Source of the DNA: Streptomyces caelestis
Lineage (GTDB): Bacteria; Actinomycetota; Actinomycetes; Streptomycetales; Streptomycetaceae
Assembly: GCF_014205255.1 (NCBI RefSeq)
Contig: NZ_JACHNE010000001.1
Span: 6,076,001-6,140,000, forward strand
Length of the DNA: 64,000 bases
Direction: 5' to 3'
Below, one piece after another: positions 59,777 through 64,000 of this stretch. Below the pieces are notes generated by a model. The model worked only from the letters and a program-made list of their open reading frames with translations, was not told where the DNA came from and searched no databases. The position numbers were made by a program, and so were the translations under genes. Position 1 is the first letter of the stretch. The number at the start of each line of letters is the position of its first letter.

Positions 59777-60413
59777 ACATCAGGGCCCGGGGCGGGCGGT
59801 GACCGGGGTGCCGTACAGGACGAGGTTCCCCTCGTACGCTCCGGCCGCCTCGTCGTACGCGCCGCCACAGGTGACCAGCGCCAGGCGGTGCGGCCCGTGC
59901 CCTGAGCACAGGCCGGCGGGCAGCTGCTGCCGCCGGCATCCGCGGCACGCGGTGATCTGGTAGGCGCGGATCCGGCCGTCCGCGCCGGTCACCTCCACCG
60001 TGGCACCCATGTCCAGCCGGCCCAGGGACGGCGAAGGTGCCGGGCTCCCCCTCTCGGTGCCGACGTGGCACGCGACGAGCAACGTTCCGCGCCCCGCCCC
60101 GTCCGGCGCGCCCAGCGCCCAGCAGCCGGCCTTGCCCGCAGCCCGCGGGCGGATGCGGCGCCCCGTCGGTCCCGGTCGCCACCGGCACGAGATGGGCCGC
60201 CAGGCTGTCCGCTGCGCGCAGTCGTACCGGGTCGGCGGCCGGGCCCGGGCGGTGTGTCGAGCCGGGGACGACCGCCCGGCCGGGCAGCGCGCCCGTGTCC
60301 CGGCCCGGCGCGGCGGGTGGGCCCGCGACCGACGGCAGTGGCCCTGCCGCCACAGCACCCCGGTGGTGAACAGGGAGGCGACCGCGCATCCCGCCGTCAC
60401 CGAAGGGCCCCAC
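59777..60413 (-). pseudogene. Decayed class E/F-type sortase
   Basis: The first frame gives DPVRLRAADSLAAHLVPVAT, GTDGAPHPPAGCGQ, the start of a sortase barrel. Near 60135 the similarity moves to another frame (KAGCWALGAPDGAGRGTLLV, then ACHVGTERG) and continues DMGATVEVTGADGRIRAYQI, GPHRLALVTCGGAYDEAAGA, EGNLVLYGTPV. The catalytic His (ACHVGT, normally AGHVDT) and Cys (VTCGG) survive, but flanking residues are altered and the frame is broken. It is most likely a pseudogene; a sequencing error would have to be excluded. Confidence 0.7.
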
Positions 60414-60458
60414 CCGCGTTCCGCCCGCACGCCCGGCACCGGTGCCACGGCCCGGTGG

Positions 60459-60835
60459 TCAGTGGCCGCCCGTGGCGGCGCGGCGGTGGGCCCGCAGGTG
60501 CCAGGCGGCCGCGGCTGCCGTCAGTGCCCCTCCGGCGCCGAGGGCCGTCGCGGCCGTCCGGCTGGTCGTGTCGTCGGCCGACGCGGCCCGGGGGCCGAAA
60601 CCGGCGCGGACGGTCTTGGACGTGCCGGGCGCGTGGCAGATCCCGCGTCTCACCATGTCCGGGTGCATCTGACCACGGGACGCGCGGCCCTGGCCGCGGC
60701 GACGACCTCCGCGTTGCTGCCGCCGGAGATCTCCCGGCCGATCAGCGCCAGCGTCTTGGCGCGCGCGTCGTTCCGCGCGACGAGCCAGGCCTTGTCGTAC
60801 GCGGCGCGGATCCTGGTTCTCGCATCGGGGACGCT
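60459..60835 (-). pseudogene. Remnant of a secreted or membrane protein of unknown family
   Basis: One frame gives RTRIRAAYDKAWLVARNDAR, AKTLALIGREISGGSNAEVV, AAARAARPVVR and then a stop. A second frame continues MHPDMVRRGICHAPGTSKTV, RAGFGPRAASADDTTSRTAA, TALGAGGALTAAAAAWHLRA. The join at 'PVVR-(frameshift)-HPDMVRR' suggests a single original gene with a C-terminal membrane anchor (TALGAGGALTAAAAAWHLR). I could not assign a family. The rest of 60836-61103 has no identifiable gene. Confidence 0.5.
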
Positions 60836-61103
60836 CCTTCCGACCGGTGCGCGGCATCGCCCCGCGCCGGTCCAGCTCGTCAGAGCGTGCAGCCGTTCCG
60901 GCGTCCGACGGGCCGGCCCTTCCACGCCACGGGCACCACGTCGGCGACACGACCTGACCCACCCGCACACCGCACGCGTTCACCCGTGCGGATGGCGTGC
61001 ACACGGCCGACCGACCGGGGCGCGGTACGACGACGGCCGCCGGGACCCGACAAGGGCCCCGGCGGCCGGGAGAAGGAGACGAGCACCCCTCGGGGTGCGG
61101 CGG

Positions 61104-61685
61104 CTAGCGCAGGCGGGCCATGAGAGCGTGCTCCACCAACGTGATCAGCGCCGACTTCGCGTCCGCCCGGTGGCGGGCGTCGGTCGTGATGATCGGGGTG
61201 TCGGGGCCGATCTGGAGGGCTTCCCGGACCTCGTCGGGCGTGTACGGCTGCTGGCCGTCGAAGCCGTTCAGCGCGATGACGAACGGCAGGCCGCTGTTCT
61301 CGAAGTAGTCGACAGCGGGGAAGCAGTCGGCGAGCCGCCTCGTGTCGACCAGCACGATCGCGCCGATGGCGCCGCGCACCAGGTCGTCCCACATGAACCA
61401 GAAGCGGTCCTGACCGGGGGTACCGAAGAGGTACAGGATCAGGTCCTGGTCCAGGGTGATACGGCCGAAGTCCATGGCGACCGTCGTGGTCGTCTTGTCT
61501 CCGGTGTGGGTGAGGTCGTCGATGCCCGCCGAAGCGGACGTCATGACGGCCTCTGTGCGCAGCGGATTGATCTCCGAGACGGCGCCGACGAACGTGGTCT
61601 TGCCCACGCCGAAGCCGCCAGCCACCACGATCTTCGCGGACGTGGTGGAGCGGGAAGGCCCTCCGCTAGAGCTTGCGAAGTCCAC
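61104..61685 (-). CDS. cvnD1: Conservon Ras-like GTPase CvnD
   Basis: 193 residues from GTG/ATG 61685. Small GTPase motifs: G1 VVAGGFGVGKTTFVGAVSEI, G3 LFGTPGQDRFWFMW, G4 in ALNGFDGQQPY. The middle contains MDFGRITLDQDLILYLFGTP, typical of the actinobacterial CvnD/MglA-like group. Conservons are four-gene signalling units (CvnA sensor kinase-like, CvnB roadblock, CvnC DUF742, CvnD GTPase) acting like a G-protein complex at the membrane. It overlaps cvnC by 20 bases. The number 1 is inferred from synteny with accB. Confidence 0.93.
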   Translation of the reverse strand: MDFASSSGGPSRSTTSAKIVVAGGFGVGKTTFVGAVSEINPLRTEAVMTSASAGIDDLTHTGDKTTTTVAMDFGRITLDQDLILYLFGTPGQDRFWFMWDDLVRGAIGAIVLVDTRRLADCFPAVDYFENSGLPFVIALNGFDGQQPYTPDEVREALQIGPDTPIITTDARHRADAKSALITLVEHALMARLR

Positions 61686-62250
61686 TGAGCACCCTTTCGA
61701 GCAGTGTCACGTCTGGCTGGCCGCCGGCGTTCTCGTCGCCGCCGGGCTGATGGATGGCGACCAGTCCCGCCTCCGCCAAGTCGGCGACGAGGATCCTGGC
61801 CACGCCGAGAGGGATCGTCAGGAGCGCCGAGATCTCGGCGACCGACTTGATTTCCCGGCAGAGGTTGCAAATCCGCTGATGCTCGGGCAACTGGCCCTGC
61901 ATCTGGTGCGGCTGCGCAGTGGTGTGCACCAGCGCCTCGATGGCGAGCTGGTAACGCGGGCGGGTCCGGCCACCGGTCATGGCGTACGGACGCACCAACG
62001 GGTTGTGGGTGTTCGACGCCCCGCCGGGCGCCGGCTCGGGGTTGCGGCGCTGCGGCTGCACGGGCTGGATGCGCGGGGCCGGCGGCTGGTCGTACGGCGA
62101 CGGGCCGGGGCCCTGGGGCGCGTACGGCTGCCGGTGGCTCGGTGCGGAGGGGAAGTTGTAACGGTTCGGGTTCTGTCCACCGTCGCCCTGACCCTGGCCA
62201 GGGCCGTACGACCAGTTGCCCGAAGACGAACCGCCTGGGGGTGTTGCCAC
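61666..62250 (-). CDS. cvnC1: Conservon protein CvnC (DUF742)
   Basis: 194 residues from GTG 62250 (GAGGAGAAAG upstream). The N-terminal ~85 residues are Gly/Pro/Gln-rich and disordered. The DUF742 domain begins LVRPYAMTGGRTRPRYQLAI, EALVHTT, then EHQRICNLCREIKSVAEISA, LLTIPLGVARILVADLAEAG, a winged-helix-like unit, ending LLERVLSGLRKL. The domain is complete. It is co-transcribed with cvnB and cvnD. Confidence 0.93.
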   Translation of the reverse strand: MATPPGGSSSGNWSYGPGQGQGDGGQNPNRYNFPSAPSHRQPYAPQGPGPSPYDQPPAPRIQPVQPQRRNPEPAPGGASNTHNPLVRPYAMTGGRTRPRYQLAIEALVHTTAQPHQMQGQLPEHQRICNLCREIKSVAEISALLTIPLGVARILVADLAEAGLVAIHQPGGDENAGGQPDVTLLERVLSGLRKL

Positions 62251-62344
62251 TTTCTCCTCCTCCGACTGTGCCTGGCACCCATCGCTGTGGAGCCGCGTCC
62301 CGAAACCTTACGGCCACGGGACGCCAAAACGCACCGTCCGTCTG

Positions 62345-62758
62345 TTAGTTGAGCAGGCTCCCCTGGAGCTCTGCGCGAAGGTCCGGTGTCAGGACCGTAC
62401 CGGCTCGGTCCACGAGCAGCGCCATCTCGTATCCGACGAGGCCGATGTCCGCCTCCGGATGTGCGAGTACCGCGAGCGACGAGCCGTCGGAGATGGACAT
62501 GATGAAGAGGAATCCCCGCTCCATCTCCACAACCGTCTGATTGACGCTTCCACCCTCGAAGATCCGGGAGGCGCCTGCCGTCAGAGACGTCAGACCGGAG
62601 GCGACGGCCGCGAGCTGGTCGGCGCGGTCGCGGGGGAAGCCTTCGGACATCGCCAGAAGGAGTCCGTCGGCGGAGACCACCACCGTGTGGGACACCCCCG
62701 GGGTGTTGTCCACGAAGTTGGTGATCAACCAGTTCAGGTTCTGTGCCGCCTGGCTCAT
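62345..62758 (-). CDS. cvnB1: Conservon roadblock/LC7 protein CvnB
   Basis: 137 residues from ATG 62758 (MSQAAQNLNWLITNF); GTG 62767 three codons upstream is an alternative. A roadblock/LC7 fold: VSHTVVVSADGLLLAMSEGF, AAVASGLTSLTAGASRIFEG, GFLFIMSISDGSSLAVLAHP. It probably acts as a GTPase-activating or scaffold partner for CvnD. It follows cvnA with an 10-base gap and precedes cvnC by 94 bases, which hold only the cvnC ribosome site. Confidence 0.93.
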   Translation of the reverse strand: MSQAAQNLNWLITNFVDNTPGVSHTVVVSADGLLLAMSEGFPRDRADQLAAVASGLTSLTAGASRIFEGGSVNQTVVEMERGFLFIMSISDGSSLAVLAHPEADIGLVGYEMALLVDRAGTVLTPDLRAELQGSLLN

Positions 62759-62768
62759 CGGGCTCACA

Positions 62769-64000
62769 CTAACGCTCCTGGTTGTAGGTGCTGTCAGGAC
62801 CGAAGCCCTGGCCGTTCGTTTCACTGCCTGCGTTGCGACCGCGCTGTACGCCGCGACGCAGGTTGCTCAGCCTGCCCCGGACGTCCTCCGGGGCGCGGGA
62901 GACCTGTGGGCCCCCCTGGTGAGTGCTCTCGGCGGAACCCTCGATGAGGTTGGCCTTGGGCACCCGCCTCGGCAGGCCGGAGGAGGTGACCCCGCCCGCC
63001 TTGGGCTTCCGGAGCTGCGAGGCCTGCTGCCACCGCTCGTCGTTCGCCGAGCGCCAGTCGCGGTCGCCGTTGCTCTCCGGGGTGGAGGCCGGAGGCTCCT
63101 GGCTCGCGTGCCGGGCGCCGCCCGCGCCGTTCGCACCACTCGCGGCGGCCCCACGGCGGGGAAGCCCGGCGTCGGTCAGCGAGGGTGCGGCGGAGTGGGT
63201 CGGCCCCGGACGGTCGAAGCCTACGCGGTCCTGCTCACTCGCGTCAGCGGCCTGCGCAGATTCCGTTTCCTGGGCCTGAGAAGGGTACTGGCTCGGGTAG
63301 CCGTTCTGGTAACCGTCCTGCTGCGGCCAGTCGTCCTGGTAACGCCGCTGCTCGAAGGCGGGGAAGCCGCCGGGCTCGCCCGCACGCGGCGCCGAGTGCT
63401 CCTCCTGGGCCGGCTCCGCATAGGAGGAGGGCTCCGGGTAGCCGCCGTTCTGCGAGAAGGTGTCGTTCTGCGGCAGACCGCCGTTCGGCGCGTAGTACTG
63501 CTCGTCGTACGCGGCCCGCTGCGGCTCCTCGTACGACGTCTGCCGCTGCTCCTCGTACGGTGCCTGCCGCTGCTCCTCGAACGGCGCCTGACGATCGTAC
63601 GCGCCGGGCTGCTCCGGGTAGCCGTTCTGGCCGGTGTCGTAGCCCTGGCCGGTGTCGTAGCCCTGCTGCCCGTGGAACTCCTCGGAGTAGCCGGGCGTCT
63701 CGCCCTGCTCCTGGGCGCTCTGGCCGGGCAGGGCGGGCTGCTGGTGCGACTGGGCTTCCAGGGCCGCCCGGCGCTCCTCGCGCAGCAGGGAGCGGCCGAC
63801 GGGGTCCAGCTCGCGTATGTCGTCGGGGACGTCGGTGTAGCGGCTGTCGTCGAAGCCCAGCTCCGCGGCCGTGCGCATGGGCTGCTGGTTGAAGTTCTCG
63901 CCGCCGAAGTTCTGCTCCGGGATGATCTGGGAGACGGTGAACTCGTCGCGGTCCACGTGCTGCTCGCCGCCACCACCGTGGGTGATCGCGTCGGGCAGCA
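62769..64000 (-). CDS. cvnA1: Conservon sensor-kinase-like protein CvnA, C-terminal part (runs off the window)
   Basis: Only the C-terminal ~410 residues are visible; the frame continues past base 64000. The region is low complexity: Gln/Tyr/Glu-rich tandem segments (QGYDTGQGYDTGQNG; PYEEQRQTSYEEPQRAAYDE) and then a Ser/Ala/Gly/Pro-rich tail ending LSNLRRGVQRGRNAGS. The histidine-kinase-like and membrane parts lie to the right. CvnA proteins have an ATPase domain related to histidine kinases and a disordered C-terminus like this. It is the first gene of the conservon. Confidence 0.85.
   Translation of the reverse strand, partial: LPDAITHGGGGEQHVDRDEFTVSQIIPEQNFGGENFNQQPMRTAAELGFDDSRYTDVPDDIRELDPVGRSLLREERRAALEAQSHQQPALPGQSAQEQGETPGYSEEFHGQQGYDTGQGYDTGQNGYPEQPGAYDRQAPFEEQRQAPYEEQRQTSYEEPQRAAYDEQYYAPNGGLPQNDTFSQNGGYPEPSSYAEPAQEEHSAPRAGEPGGFPAFEQRRYQDDWPQQDGYQNGYPSQYPSQAQETESAQAADASEQDRVGFDRPGPTHSAAPSLTDAGLPRRGAAASGANGAGGARHASQEPPASTPESNGDRDWRSANDERWQQASQLRKPKAGGVTSSGLPRRVPKANLIEGSAESTHQGGPQVSRAPEDVRGRLSNLRRGVQRGRNAGSETNGQGFGPDSTYNQER

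Noticed and set aside
1..64000. CRISPR arrays, prophage, tRNA/rRNA genes, toxin-antitoxin pairs, biosynthetic gene cluster
   Set aside because: I looked for regular spacer repeats, integrase and phage structural genes, cloverleaf ends and PKS/NRPS domains and saw none.

Overview
This window is high-GC actinobacterial chromosome, almost certainly Streptomyces. The coding frames show extreme third-position G/C, GTG and TTG starts are common, and conservon genes (cvnA-D), a GatCAB operon interrupted by a 79-residue ORF, and accB/accE all occur. From memory, the order gatC-gatA-gatB ... ilvB-ilvN-ilvC-serA ... leuB-ilvE-cimA ... accB-accE ... cvn matches the S. coelicolor SCO5498-SCO5544 neighbourhood. 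I ran no search to confirm this.

Layout. 1-5 kb: the end of an EAL-domain gene, a small terminal-inverted-repeat element, the gatC/gatA/gatB tRNA amidotransferase genes and a convergent SAM methyltransferase. 5-13 kb: an acidic membrane protein, an MmpL/RND exporter coupled to a GNAT acetyltransferase, and a large LuxR-family (LAL) ATPase regulator with small proteins on both sides. 13-20 kb: a secreted sugar dehydrogenase, an aldo/keto reductase whose 3' end is tandemly duplicated, a D-2-hydroxyacid dehydrogenase, and a membrane PAS-GGDEF-EAL protein with a degenerate EAL domain. 20-26 kb: ilvBNC behind a leader-peptide attenuator, then serA. 25.9-33 kb: a drug-efflux MFS/TetR pair and a four-gene peptide- or metallophore-type ABC importer with a fused permease and a Zur-like box. 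33-38.8 kb: a decayed haloperoxidase, a PucR regulator divergent from the proline catabolic pair (proline dehydrogenase, P5C dehydrogenase), and an AAC(2')-like acetyltransferase. 39-46 kb: a secreted purple-acid-phosphatase-like protein, leuB, ilvE, and cimA behind a second likely attenuator. 46-57.8 kb: an accessory zone of transporters, TetR regulators, a trypsin, YceI, an SDR, a polysaccharide lyase 8, several pseudogenes and degenerate tandem repeats. 57.9-64 kb: accB/accE, a decayed sortase, another remnant, and conservon cvnA-B-C-D running off the right edge.

How the genes fit together. ilvB, ilvN, ilvC, leuB, ilvE and cimA form a dispersed branched-chain amino-acid cluster; cimA offers a citramalate route to isoleucine. 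Both ilvB and cimA have short leader ORFs that use rare Ile/Val/Leu codons ahead of T-tract terminators. They are the only two terminators with a clean T-run that I saw, which suggests parallel attenuation control. Proline degradation, zinc-linked import and several efflux systems are each paired with a neighbouring regulator or operator.

I found no clearly undescribed multi-gene system, phage, CRISPR array, tRNA or rRNA. The best leads are the cimA leader, the MITE-like family, the 3'-end tandem duplications, the Zur-box importer and the collagen-like insert in the PucR regulator.
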